Source: Saccoglossus kowalevskii
Taxonomy: Eukaryota > Hemichordata > Enteropneusta > Harrimaniidae
Direction of reading: 5' to 3'
NCBI RefSeq assembly: GCF_000003605.2
Contig: NW_003109985.1
Span: 137,040-167,349 of the forward strand
Length of the DNA: 30,310 nt
The position numbers were made by a program, and so were the translations under genes. Numbering within the stretch: position 1 is the first letter of the stretch; every line of letters begins with the position of its first letter. Positions 18,334 through 29,639 of this stretch are shown piece by piece. The notes under the pieces were generated by a model, which worked only from the letters and a program-made list of their open reading frames with translations, was not told where the DNA came from and did no database searches.

Positions 18334-18962
18334 ATTCGTTTATTCTATTGTGTAATGCGTTAACGAACTTGAGATTAGGTCAAAGTGACAAATTCCAAAT
18401 GTTGAAAACTATGCACAGGTTTTCTGACAATATTTTGCTGTTTTATTTATTGCAACCAAACACACTTTTACACTTTTGAAATTAACTTTTGAAAGAAGTG
18501 ACTGAAAATACGAATCTAATGACGTTGAATTATGGTGTATTGAACGCAAAGTTTTCAAGCCGGAAATGAAATTTGAAAAATTTATTTGCTTATTTTTTTC
18601 TTCAATTTCGCAGCAGGTCTGTTATGAAAAGTTCGTGCAGACCACATAGACGCCGAAACATACAATGTAAGCATGGGAAAAGGAAACAGTGCGTTTTATG
18701 CTGATTAGTCAGAAGTGTAGAAAATAATGTGATTGGTTCATACTTTATTTACGAAATATCATAATTCACCGTCATAAGATTCGTATTTTCTAAGTCTATT
18801 GTTGTGATGGAAATCAAATAAACAAATGCACCTCAGGAGAATTAATTTCAAAAAGTGGAAATGTTTGTTTTGTTGCAATAAATAAAACAGCAAAATATTA
18901 GTGTTTTAGAAAACCTGTGCATAGTTTTCAACATTTGGAATTATACAATAGAATAAACGAAT
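18334..18962. mobile_element. ~630-bp foldback element with ~200-bp inverted arms
   Basis: The left arm 18334-18541 pairs with the right arm 18752-18962 in inverted orientation. Shared blocks in order are ATTCGTTTATTCTATTGT, CCAAATGTTGAAAACTATGC then ACAGGTTTTCT, AATATTTTGCTGTTTTATTT then ATTGCAAC, TTTTGAAATTAA, AAAATACGAATCT, ATGACG and TTGAATTATG. The left arm carries an extra ~35 bp near 18355-18390 and the right arm an extra ~35 bp near 18785-18835. The loop is about 210 nt. No clear target duplication was found. A transcript would form a very long hairpin. Confidence 0.88.
18614..18666 (+). CDS. Candidate 53-bp exon in the loop of the foldback element
   Basis: An unusually strong acceptor (TTATTTTTTTCTTCAATTTC then GCAG, ending 18613) and a GTAAGC donor at 18667 define 53 bp. 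Continuing phase 2 from the donor at 18077, it encodes RSVMKSSCRPHRRRNIQ, without stops, and leaves phase 1. An alternative acceptor lies 3 bp downstream (CAGCAG). It lies within the loop between the two inverted arms, so intronic arms would flank the exon on both sides. It may be a true micro-exon, an exonised transposon or a decoy. Confidence 0.27.
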
Positions 18963-19448
18963 GGCCACCATTTGCCACGGATTCTTACGATATATGGTCC
19001 AACACGCCAATACCCTTGATACACTGTGATTGGTTGTGGTGTTTTTTCTACTGTCCATTTTTTTGCTGAGGTACAATTCGTAAATTTACAATACGCAAAC
19101 ACGCAACGGCGCCCTCTTAGGTAAAGTGTTAACCTGCGAAAAATATGCACTGAATCTGCGAATACGTGTATGCAATGAGCAATGTTACAATAATAATCAA
19201 CTGAATTTGTTAAACTCTGATGGAGGTGATTTATAATAATGATTCCCCGATATCGTCATAATATTAAATTCGGAAGATGGTTTAGAAGATTAATCTTTTT
19301 GCCATATAACCTTCTCTTTAAATATGACGCTGTGGGAGGTTAATTATTGTTTAAATAACAGGGTAAAAACGGGGGTGTGTGAAATAATGAACCCGATGCA
19401 GTCGAGCCCATTATTCTGGCGAATATTCCTGTGTGAGCCCTGTCATCA

Positions 19449-20064
19449 CGCATTATAATACTGTACGCTGCAATTATTGAAAAGTTGCATTCTAATTGGT
19501 CGATCTGCACCACGTGTAGCCCCGATAACTGGAAAATGCCAGAGGCCAATAAATACGAACAACATCGTTTTTGACTCATCAGTATCAAATTTTCACCAAC
19601 ATTTGTACGAATCGATGAAACAAAAAAACCTCAATCATTCATTCATTCAAATAATGTCGTGATAACCGGGCTCGCACGGGGATGTTCACTTAAATATTGC
19701 GTCTCGTTCATTATTGCGCACATTCTCGTTTTCGCAATTGGCAGTGCAGGGTTCTTAATTTCAATCAAGATACAACGAACTATAACAAAAATGACGAAAA
19801 AAATCGACAACGTGCTCAGCACATTAGAGTGTAGACCACAAGCAAGTAACATGAGGGAAATTCGCTCGTAGGTAATTTGCAGATGAAAATGACCAGGATT
19901 TCTTATGAGAACGCATGATGATGGGTTTGTTGTATACGCGATTTTTGTAAATGCAGAAAAATAATGCAAACTGCAGATTAACGCGAAATCTGATAACTGT
20001 GCAGCATGAGGTATCGATCGACCAATTAGAACGCGCCATTGCAGTACACGGTATTATAAAATGC
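19449..20064. repeat. ~615-bp inverted repeat, arms ~85-90 bp
   Basis: The left arm 19449-19540 and right arm 19981-20064 are inverted copies. Shared blocks are GCATT(TT)ATAATAC(T/C)GT, CTGCAAT, TTCTAATTGGTCGAT and GATAACTG. The arms carry inward and outward CCAAT/ATTGG words. The ~440-bp interior has few stops. One plus frame from about 19578 to 19871 includes a hydrophobic segment (CVSFIIAHILVFAIGSAGFL), and a 108-codon frame runs on the minus strand at 19969-19643; neither matches a family I know. It could be a foldback transposon or an inverted duplication around a small gene. Confidence 0.7.
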
Positions 20065-20930
20065 TATAACAGACGTATGGTTTTATTACGCCATGAGTAA
20101 ATGTATACACGTGAGCATGGTTGTCTACATCTCTACACCAAGAACATCAAACCTATATAGTTGTTCAAACGAGAAATCAGTAATTTTGTAACCGGTAGGC
20201 TATGACATTTGTATTAAAAGGGAATGCGCCAGTGAATATCACGTTACGAATAAATTAAATAGGAAAAAGAGCAGCAGGTGGTGTAAATGCCCTGAGATCA
20301 TGTATTCTCAATGTAAAGAGTAATTGGTACAAAAGTTGTATGTCTTCGTAAACTCAAAAGAAGCACGCCACAACCTTGACGTTGAAAGTGATTCATTAAA
20401 TTTAGGACATGAACTTGAAGATTCCCTCCAAAATAGGGTAACAATTTCTCTAAATTAATGAAGTAATGTTGAATATGGGCGGTACTTATACACATTGCGG
20501 CAGTACATTTTACAATACTTACGTTGTTCTCACGGGTTATAACTTATTTATTCAATCTGAAAAGTATATATTTTATTTGAGTTTTATGACACAAAAATAA
20601 TATAGAAATAACATAACAGTCAATGTTAGCTAGTGTACATTTCGAATCTCGCTCAATATTTCAAAAGTTGACAGACACACGATGCGTGAATTCATTCATT
20701 TATTACAAAGTTGTTTTTCCGGGTTACCCATGTAACATGGTAATATGTCGTATTCAAGTTATACATATAAAGGCGAAGGCTATATAATCAATCAAAATGT
20801 GTTAGCAAAGATAATACCTCTTATTCAGAATGACTGTTAGAATTTCAAACTAGCCACATAGATTGAATTATAATAGTTTCGAGCTCAGTTTACATCTCGT
20901 TCCACAAAACAATACCACCCAACAAAAAAA

Positions 20931-20932
<2 letters not shown>
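20065..20932. other. AT-rich stretch, no gene seen
   Basis: A small hairpin-forming word (TTACCcATGTaACATGGTAA) lies near 20724-20743. The minus frame 20298-20495 has no motif. Confidence 0.35.

Positions 20933-20973
<41 letters not shown>
20933..20973. repeat. (AT)n microsatellite, 41 bp
   Basis: Uninterrupted AT dinucleotides, about 20 units. CTCGTTCC before and GAAACGAG after it are nearly complementary and could close a hairpin. Confidence 0.99.
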
Positions 20974-20976
<3 letters not shown>

Positions 20977-22621
20977 ACGAGCCAAAATAAGTAATTCAGT
21001 CGTCGTGTATTCACAACTTAACACTATTGGATCAATAATTATATATGTAACAGCTGAAACGTCTCATTTCGAAATATGGACGCAAGACAAATATACACTG
21101 TGATAGGTTGATCATGGCGGGGTCACATAACAAATCCGGATATGTTGCAAATATGTTGAATTATGGATAGATGCGCTCAAAATAGTCGCTTCGACTGTTC
21201 ATTATTGAATTTTTTAAACTTAAATTTTCAAAATCGTTCACAATTTAAATGTATTTGATTTCATGTTAGTTAAAGAATTACTGGTAACGAATTAGATTGT
21301 TTTAACCACTTGGTTGGTTCTCAATTGCTGATTTACGTGACACCTGCATGTTAGGTGCAATCGACAGATGCATACATTACACGTAATTTGAGGAGATACT
21401 ACCTTTGTATACTTCCCCCTGTGAGTACAAGGCAGCGTTAAAAGGTGGAGGTTATTGATGTGTTTGACGTGTTCTAAAGATTACACGTACGTTTGACCAT
21501 CACTCATTTGTATACGTATTACTGACGTGCATAACATCACACCTTTGAGAATCCTGTTTAGTTCATGATTCCCTACTATAGGCTTCATTATTTACTTTTC
21601 ATTATCTCAAAAGCGAGATGTTATTAGGAGGTACATCTTTGAAGTGGTAAAAACGTGTTTTCGCATGATTGAATCAAATACCCCAACATTTCTCATTACC
21701 CTTTTTCTTTGAAGTAGCATACACCATACCTCTTCTTCAGTTCATTTCACGGGGCTCATTTACTTGATCTGCGGGTTGCTCAATTCTGGAATGCGTTATT
21801 TGTTATCACGAGTATCCCGCTAGGAAAATGTTACTCTCTCAATAAGTTTGTTCATATAAATTTGAATCAAACGCACAATGTTAGATACATGTGGTATATC
21901 AGATATCAGACGTTTAGACAAAAGAATGTATTTATTATATCTAACACAATCAACATATTCTCAGTATTGTGTTTGTTGGCTGATAGAACACAGCATGTGA
22001 GACCTTGGTACATCATATTATTTGACCGTGTTTTCATCGAATTATTGGGAATATATAGTAGGTCAAATATCAGAGAAGAGATTTAAACAACTCAAAAAAA
22101 ATATTTGTTGTTCAAATGTTAATTACCAGAGTCAATAAGGTCAGGACCCCTTGCAATATGTGGCTACCCGCGAAAATGACATATATTACATATTTTGTTT
22201 CATGCTGACTGTTTCAGTATTTGGGATTCAGAACTAAGACTTTTTTATTTTTTTAAGCACTGCGAAATATCTTAATATAAACGCAATGACACAAACATGA
22301 CGTACGTGCGTAATCAAACCCGTGTAAGTGATAGTTGCTTATCACTGTGCAATCAAATATTATAATCCCCAGTGTTCATCATATAGAAGTGCGTATCTGA
22401 GGCCATGTAAATGATCTTAATTACAGTAGATTGAGTCGAAATCCAATTTTTAATATTGAGGGAATTTCTAATATAATATTGGACAAATATTAGCGCACTG
22501 GAAATGTTTCAATAATATTAGAATACTATATAAATGATATCAAACGACAACATGGCGTTAAGTCATCATAAATGAAAGTAAGAAGAAGAAAAAATTTCAC
22601 CTAAACCTCTTTATTGTATAA
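20974..22621. other. AT-rich stretch, no gene seen
   Basis: No supported exon. Inverted words around 22467-22490 and 22508-22530 (TTCTAATATAATATTGG against its approximate complement) suggest a small degraded palindrome. An acceptor-like GACTGTTTCAG ends at about 22218 without a following open frame. Confidence 0.35.
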
Positions 22622-22643
22622 ATGGCCACGGTATTTCTGTCAG
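22622..22643 (+). CDS. Candidate first coding exon (22 nt coding) with strong donor
   Basis: ATG at 22622 (G at +4) encodes MATVFLS and leaves phase 1 before a near-perfect donor CAG|GTTAGT at 22644. The downstream candidate exon at 27628 has a phase-1 acceptor, and the junction would read MATVFLSGHASADQYIYSL, uninterrupted. A TTTATTGTATAAA-type AT-rich word lies directly upstream. Very short coding first exons are easy to find by chance; the donor quality and phase agreement are the support. A (GTGA)-type microsatellite (GTGCGTGAGTGAGTGAGTAG) follows in the putative intron. Confidence 0.2.
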
Positions 22644-24804
22644 GTTAGTGCGTGAGTGAGTGAGTAGCATCTACAAGCCTGGTAAATATACCGTCTCAGC
22701 GGAAACAATATCCAGGCATGCAGACATTGTAACAAGAAAACTAGACAGTGTTTCCTCCGCTGTAGATAATCCTCCGCCTACACTTAATATCTCCTTCTGG
22801 CGAATATGTAGTATAACGCAGCGACACGAACAAGTACCTTCCTGTTTCGTGTTCTTATGTTTTTTGACACCCGTGCTGTGACACCAGGTACTTCCTCGCA
22901 ACAAGATAGTGTGACAAAAAAAACACACATGGAGATGAAAAGACGGAGCAACGTTTATTTTACACAACAGTCACACTGACAGGGTGTGTATTTATATTTA
23001 ACGGACCATTCTAAAAAAGGTGAAGCATGTTATTGCTTGCATAAAATGACATTATAAAAATGTAAGAAAATAAAATGGCAATTTTCATAACTTTGATATT
23101 TTTGAGCATGTGAGAATAATGTTGTTCAGTATTACATCTTATAAGCATTGAAGGAGTTTGATTTATGTTAAGATGTAAAAATGATGGTTTGGCGATAAAC
23201 TCAGCAGTAATCGTTTGTATCAATAGAAAACGCTAGAGTGGATTCGAATAACATGTACGTACGGGTACGTGTATATTTATACGATACTTGTGCTTTTGTG
23301 TTTTTACATTATTTTAACGAAGGACAACTGCTATATGTTAGTTCTATATGTAATCGAGGTACTATCAAGGTAACATATCAACCAGAATTATATGAAGATG
23401 TACTGACATTTATCTAAATTGCATTTTTAAGTAAACAGTTTGTTTGTTAACATTCTATGATGTGATTTCTTTATAACTGTTAACTAAATATTTTATCAAG
23501 GCACGCACGTTTTCCGTAATGTTGTTACGTCATGCTATACACGAACGCATGCTAACCCTGCGGCTGAATATAATGTTTAGTTTGACAAACGAGTATTGTT
23601 ACTACGAAGGCTTACTATATATGCATTATATCGTTCCCAATCCGTGACAATTCTGATCTTCGTAAGCACTACAACTATACATGTTTGTTTGTTTTTTACT
23701 TTCAGTCGTTTGAGTCATATTTAAGCTACAATTTGGCTAATTAAAATGAAATAGTATTCATAATCACGCGCTTGGGATAACTAACGAGTTTAATCAAGCT
23801 AGTAAATTTATTGTAAAATGATTTCATCTAAACCTGAAGAAGTCCATCGTGCTGTCATACAGGGTTGCGTAATTAAGGCAAACTGTCGGGGTTCATGGCT
23901 TTAAATGACATTTATGTCTGTAAGACAAAATAATGTGAGTTGCATCTATAAAATCATGTCAAATGATTCCCGAATTGCGCCAGTTGAGAGCCCTAGTGCA
24001 ATCACGGGACTCGTATAAATACGAAATTCCAATCAACGCCACTTCTCTGTGGTGACTCGGTTCAGAGAGCACAACAAATAATACGCTTGAAATCAGTTTG
24101 ATATGGAAACAATTTTTATGGTCATGTGATAGAATTATTATTGCTGAATTGGGCATTTATCCTTTAATAAGCAGCATTATTTAAATAATCACCTTTACAT
24201 AACTTATTCACAATATGGATAAACTAAAGTTTCTACGTAAATGTTAGACACATTAAATGAATGAATTCTATATTAAATATGTGTACACATGAAACATCGT
24301 TGCGTTCACATTGTATACTCGGTTTGTTTAAAACGTCATAAAGGTACGGCGAAGATCTTCGTATATGGATAGACAGGCAATAAAGTCACATGATGATATT
24401 GGGTAGGTAAAACATCGATATAACAATCAATAGGTTAGTTATACAACTGGTGCTAATATAAACTTGAGTTATTCTATGTAGTATAAGATACTGTCCAAAT
24501 ACACAGAAGTACGTTTCGTGTGGATTTACATATTCATGACTAAATGCAATGACACGTTTTATTTCTAATAAAACTATTCGGAGAGAGACTTTCAGTGTAA
24601 CGTGATTCATTGATTCATTGTATTATTTGATGTGAATTGCATGCAGATAATTAATCTTTTATTCCTAGTCTGCAATCTCAATTCGTTTGTTTTATTTTTT
24701 GACTGGCTTGTTGTAAATGTTAATGTATGAGGCGTGTTATTGTTATTACAGCATACAGGGGCGATTAGAAATATTGTGAGGTTATTACGAGGATACCTCA
24801 AAGT
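22644..24804. other. Putative intron; GC-richer to ~22960, AT-rich after
   Basis: 22648-22960 is GC-richer and has open frames on both strands (plus 22660-22881, minus 22967-22671), without motif or convincing start. The two words AGTACCTTCCTG and GGTACTTCCTCG near 22835 and 22890 are similar. From 22970 to 24800 only AT-rich sequence with chance frames was seen. Confidence 0.3.
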
Positions 24805-24987
24805 ATGCACGAGAGTACAGAGGGGGTATCGACCGACGCGCAGCGAAAGTCGATGCGTACATCGTTTCCTCACAAGGATACATCATTGTTATGCCGAAAT
24901 CCAAAAAGTTTAGAAAATATTCAGCAAACTTCTTTGTGTGCAGTCTTGTCAAACCCCGGTGGCAGCCATGTTTGTTTTTATTATTAG
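24805..24987 (+). CDS. Doubtful small ORF, 60 aa, beside CArG boxes
   Basis: ATG at 24805 (A at -3) begins MHESTEGVSTDAQRKSMR and ends at TAG 24985-24987, in a locally GC-richer patch with several CpGs. No signal peptide, membrane segment or known motif is seen. It stops about 25 bp before the first CArG box, so it could be transcribed away from or towards that element, or simply be chance. Confidence 0.13.
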   Translation: MHESTEGVSTDAQRKSMRTSFPHKDTSLLCRNPKSLENIQQTSLCAVLSNPGGSHVCFYY

Positions 24988-25011
24988 AGGACGCTTACGC
25001 GCGTAATCATT

Positions 25012-25042
25012 CCATATTTGGAATTCGCATTTCCATATATGG
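25012..25042. promoter_or_regulatory. Two perfect CArG boxes (SRF-type sites)
   Basis: CCATATTTGG at 25012-25021 and CCATATATGG at 25033-25042 both match CC(A/T)6GG exactly. They start 21 bp apart, two helical turns, so would lie on the same DNA face. CATTCCA (TEAD/MCAT-like) overlaps the first box at 25008-25014. In animals, paired CArG boxes mark promoters of actin, muscle and immediate-early genes bound by SRF. No TATA or confident first exon is seen alongside, so the target gene is unknown. Confidence 0.5.
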
Positions 25043-25207
25043 TAGAATGGAAATACGTACCCCGTAAAATACCGAAAAATATCGGCACGCTGTAACTTTC
25101 GGTGACAAATGTATAATAATCCATATTCATAAGTCATTTAGAGATTCTAGGCAGTACGCTTAGTCATCCTCAAAGAAAGTAACATGTCTAAATTAATCTC
25201 TATATTA

Positions 25208-25439
25208 CAGTGAAAACTCCCACGCTTTTGTCATTGAGATCTCTATAGATGTTGTAAGATTACAAACAACGTTAGTCTACAGTCTGGACATATTTAAATT
25301 CTTTGTACTAAATACGTCGGAACTGTAGCCAAAATCTGTAGATAATCGACAATATTTTGAAGCAAAGTGGGTAATTAGTTGTTCTAATCTTACAACATTC
25401 AGAACAATCTCAAGGACAACATCTTGATGGTTTTCACTG
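25208..25439. mobile_element. 232-bp palindromic element, CAGTG ends (mariner-like MITE)
   Basis: Ends are CAGTGAAAAC and GTTTTCACTG. The inverted similarity continues inward: ATTGAGAT against ATCTCAAG, ATGTTGTAAGATTA against TAATCTTACAACAT-type sequence, then CTACAG...GAC.TATTT. It therefore spans nearly the whole element apart from ~45 extra bases on the right side. A 5' flanking TA is present and the 3' flank reads AA. Tc1/mariner elements often begin CAGT and duplicate TA; that class call is inference. Confidence 0.75.
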
Positions 25440-25818
25440 AAATAAAATGCCATTTTGGGGATAATCGATGTCTTTGTTTAACTGTCATATTGGCGCCTAT
25501 ATTCCCTTGCGAATATGTCGCAGCATATTGAATTCCTAAGTAATTTAAATTACCTTTTCAGATCAACAATCATGAAAATGACATGTATAAATTAAAGCTT
25601 ATAATACGATTTCCCAAAGCAAGGAATTGTTATATTGTACTGAAAGATCGGTCATACTTTAAGTGGAATATATAAATGTTTTGTATTCAGTTTGAATGTA
25701 ACTAATAAGATTCGTTTAAAGTGACATCCATCTATGAGACAGCTAACTCTACTAACTCACGCCTTCAAATAACATATCAAATTGATTCACCTTTTATGAG
25801 TACGTTTCCTTGTCGCAG

Positions 25819-25990
25819 GGGGATATCATTCTCGGGTATCCGAGAAGATCGTGTCACGGTACATACATCCACAATTAAAAATAAATTACACTACCTACAA
25901 GCAGCTGAACCTGGTACTCATGGTCGTCTATCCATCATGCCACATCACGTGAAAATCACGAACAATCACTCAAACGCATTGAATAATTAA
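25819..25990 (+). CDS. Candidate terminal exon, 56 codons
   Basis: A good acceptor (GAGTACGTTTCCTTGTCGCAG region, AG at 25817-25818) opens a phase-2 frame encoding GISFSGIREDRVTVHTSTI and a His-rich tail (MPHHVKITNNHSN) ending at TAA 25988. The frame is also open upstream to about 25709, so the acceptor may not be used. No donor, membrane segment or family is recognised. It lies within the putative 22644-27627 intron, which weakens one call or the other. Confidence 0.17.
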
Positions 25991-27627
25991 AATAGTACAA
26001 AAATGCATACATACACACTCACTCACTCACTCACTCACTCACAATATTATGCCTTTGGTTTGCAATACATATACTAAAATGCGCCGTTTGAACACACATT
26101 AATCATGGCTAGTAGATTGATGGATGAGCAGTTAGTTTGTCTAAACAGTTGAATTTGTAGTGACATAGTCAACGGGAAATGTACACAATCGTATCTCAAT
26201 ATTCGAGTTAGCTTAGCCGTCTTATCCCTCAAGAAACAACATCTGTCAGAGGGGGCTTTTATAATTGTGCATTCACAATGCAGTACTAAGTATACGTATT
26301 ACAGTGTATGCCTTCATTGCAATACACAAAATTAAAATAAAAAACATCCTTTTAAAAGACTAAGCTGACTTTTTGGTAACGACTAATTTGTCTGGCTTAC
26401 CCGCAAGCCAGAGATAAAAATGTAAGTTTGCCTAGGAAGGTTAATCTGTGTCATGCCGGGATGCAAATTGTTTGTTTATGGCGTACCAATAAGGCACTTG
26501 TTTATTATTCTGCTTGAATAATTTAGTATATCCGTTTTATCAATATTGCTTCTGACTATTTTACAGACAATTAATTTAAGTAATTAGCGCTCTATAATGA
26601 ATACCGTTTTTTTAACTGACGTAAATTTAATGGCAACATAGTGAAGTTACATATTTCAATTGTAGAACATTTTAACCGAAAAAGTCGCGTTTTGGGGATT
26701 ATTTCAAATTTTCGAAGGAATAAAAGTTGCTATAACGTAATTTCTTGATTTACTTGACGACTGTCGTATCTGTAAGTGTGGCAAACTGCATGACAATTTG
26801 ACAGTAATTAATTCTAAGGGGTAAGGTATATTACCTTAACGAAACCACTGGCAATTAAATATTCAATAGAGCAAAAATAAAAAAATCTCCGAAAAATAGC
26901 ACTTTGTCGGCAACAAATCAAACAAAATTAGCAGACATCTTTGGAAATATGTGTTTTGTTCCCAATACATTTTAGTTAATTGTACCATTTCCTTAATAGT
27001 TATGAGACGCTCTACATATTAACTACAAAATATAAATTATTCATAAAAATTTTCTTAGAAGTAATGCAATACTCATTACTGAACAATAATAGAAGACTGA
27101 TTGTATGATTGTACACCGTCTGACAATATCAAGACAATCGGGGCATTGAAGATGTTGGGCTATATACCCATTGAATTCGGGCTTATGAATGGTTATCATA
27201 AAATTCACTATTGTGCAGGCGCCAAGCTATAAGTCGACACTTTTAATACAGTTCACTAGGGGTGATGCAACTTATGTGTTTTAAAGTTGCCAATTATATG
27301 GGCGTTCGTCACGTACTATCAGTACCCAAAAATAAGTTTGAACTAGACAAGGTTTGCGGACAATTTTAACGTAATTCTTATTTTGTAAATGTGCTGTGTT
27401 TTTGTATTCGTGTATATTGATACTCTGCCTCCAAAAAAAAATAAAAAGCCACAGAGCTGGGTATCATATTAACTTTTCATATTTCATATTGCCAACCTAC
27501 CATGATGTTGTCCTGTTCAATTTATGATCACATTGTCGTTTTTAAAGATACTCGAACTGACACTAGTGACACCGAACACAACTAAATCGACGTATACCTA
27601 CGTATATATAACCGAGTTCTGTTTCAG
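25991..27627. other. AT-rich stretch, no gene seen
   Basis: Contains the CTCA microsatellite and a perfect 8-bp hairpin TCTGGCTT-ACCCGC-AAGCCAGA at 26391-26412. No 60-codon frame occurs from 26000 to 27650 on either strand. It ends in a CCGAGTTCTGTTTCAG acceptor. Confidence 0.4.
26017..26042. repeat. (ACTC)n microsatellite
   Basis: Six and a half uninterrupted ACTC units, preceded by ACATACATACAC. A shorter complementary GTGA run lies at 22648-22666. Confidence 0.97.
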
Positions 27628-27916
27628 GACATGCTTCTGCCGATCAGTACATTTATTCGTTGATTGGGACATTGTGTGAGATAGAAAACTTACACAAGCT
27701 GTTAATTATTGAACATCAAGACAACAGTGACCTCCAATACAATCGCATACCTCAGACAGTGATCACACTATTCGTATTCTCATCACTACCTGGGAATAGT
27801 TTGTGTATGCCAGATGCGCATGTGCTAACGAGTGATGTGAAGAGTTTTGAAGCAATCAGTTCTACTCTTGATTTGAAGGGAGACATGAGTGGGTTTACAA
27901 CGTCGTCTCAAATCAG
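27628..27916 (+). CDS. Candidate 289-bp internal exon, unknown protein
   Basis: Bounded by GTTCTGTTTCAG at 27627 and a CAG|GTTAGT donor at 27917. One frame is open for all 96 codons, entering in phase 1 and leaving in phase 2. It encodes HASADQYIYSLIGTLCEIEN, then a LLIIEHQDNSDLQYN segment, a hydrophobic TVITLFVFSSL, and a polar end around SSTLDLKGDMSGFTTSSQI. Codon and residue use are balanced and GC is higher than nearby. LCEIENLHKLLII is faintly like a leucine-rich repeat, but one unit is not evidence. Phase suits the first-exon candidate at 22622-22643. Downstream phase-2 acceptors at 28350 or 28470 would each end the protein within ten codons. Confidence 0.37.
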
Positions 27917-29639
27917 GTTAGTGTGATATAATGTTAGTATTACAATACTGTACACAACAAACCCATTTGAGGAATTCGTTGTGGATAATGGTCATTGTTG
28001 ATTCTGTATGCTATGTCTTTTGAGCAATGCATTATTAAAATGTGTGTTTGTGGGAATGTAATGGTTGCAGGCTTGAACTGGTCTGACCCACGACTTCACA
28101 ATACCCCAATATAGTTATCTTGTGTAATATAATTCAAAAATAGGAATATTTTAATTGCGTAATCTTGCGAAGAGTCTACTTATAAACGCATACGTGCTTT
28201 TCAAGAAATGCACATATAATTATATCATTATGTCATAATAGTGCATATTTTATGCTCCATTCTATCTAAAGTGGTGTATATTAGATGTATTTTTTTTCAT
28301 TTGATTGCACTTACTATTGCATGGCTGTTTTTATTACCAAATAATATTAGTATCGCCGTGGAAATAGTCCTGCTTAAGTAACCTATTGCTTAGAGATTTG
28401 TAATGCAAAATTTAGTCAGGCTTTATGGTCCTCGTGTCTTAACTAAAATGTATCTCGATTGATATATCAGCCTAGTACCCCGCGTAGCGTTGCTTTAGAT
28501 GGCGGGCATCGCCAGCGTGGCATGTATTCCCCACATCTACAGAGTCTTTTCACATATCACCAATTCATATATTCATGCATAGCGTTCAGATAATAATTAG
28601 ATTATATTCTCCTCAGTCGCTATATGCCTTGACCTTGTGTGACCTGTATTGAAATACTCGGGAAATACACAACGAGCAGTCTTTTGCTTATCAAAATAAA
28701 TATAAAACTAATTTATTGAATTTTGCATGATTGACGTTGAATGTAAGATGGATAAGTATGCGAACAAATCTGCACATAAGTAAGAATTCTTCAGAACTGT
28801 TGAAACTAAGTGTTATGTTCAAGTTAGTATTGGACGTATATCAGAAGTATGTTATCTATTCTGTAATTTTAAGCTCCCTTGAAATTGTGCTGTATTGGAA
28901 TGATGAATTCCCCCTACATTTCACCATACAATAAATGAATTTATAAATTTATCTTTACATAGAACACTAAAATATCAAGTGAACTTGTCTTAAAAATTCA
29001 ATCAAGAGGTCGTAAATGCCCACTGCTTTGTATTTACATGCCAAATAGCAGAATTTCAGGAGGGCAACTTTAAAAGAAAGTTAAAAAGGATGTAAAGTCT
29101 GTGACGAGTGTATGCAGCAAGAATTTAAGTGGCTGAAAATGATGCAATGCTGCCTGTAAACAACTCCAATGTGTATAGTTGTTCGTCTAAGTGGTGATTC
29201 ACAAATTACACATTCGATAGCCAGCAGCTATTTGATAAGTGTCCGACAAAGGTAACGAGGATACTTGACAGGCTATAATAACACATTGCTCTTGCTAAAA
29301 TTAGTATTACTAATCAAAGTATATATTTGTCAAAACTACACACATTAACAAAGTATTGCAAATGATAAACAAATAATACAATTTATAATCTTTGTTCCCT
29401 CTTTTTTAAATCAATGTCCAGTAAGTCGCTGGAGTAAATATATGATGATCATTTTCAATTAATTTGACATTTTTAATGTCACTACGTCCCGACGTACACT
29501 CTCAAGTTATACGCAGAACTGTATTATCAGGCAGAAAAAAAAGTAAGCATTACATGAATGTGATTAACTTCATACTAGAGCAATATATCGCCATGGTAAC
29601 AGAATGGATCTCTCCCAACAAATTTAAATAACTGTGAAA
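27917..29639. other. AT-rich stretch downstream of the 27628 exon candidate
   Basis: Possible acceptors lie at 28350 (ATAATATTAG), 28470 (GATATATCAG) and 28621 (TATTCTCCTCAG, the best). A small GC-rich patch at 28478-28530 holds ATGGCGGGCATCGCC, opening 27 codons. The open frame 28731-28934 has no motif. Confidence 0.3.

Noticed and set aside
18941..19150. Minus-strand frame overlapping the right end of the foldback element
   Set aside because: Crosses the element boundary and has no recognisable motif.
19643..19969. 108-codon minus-strand frame with hydrophobic segment as a gene
   Set aside because: Shares the stop-poor interior of the inverted repeat with a plus-strand frame; no splice, start-context or family evidence chooses between them.
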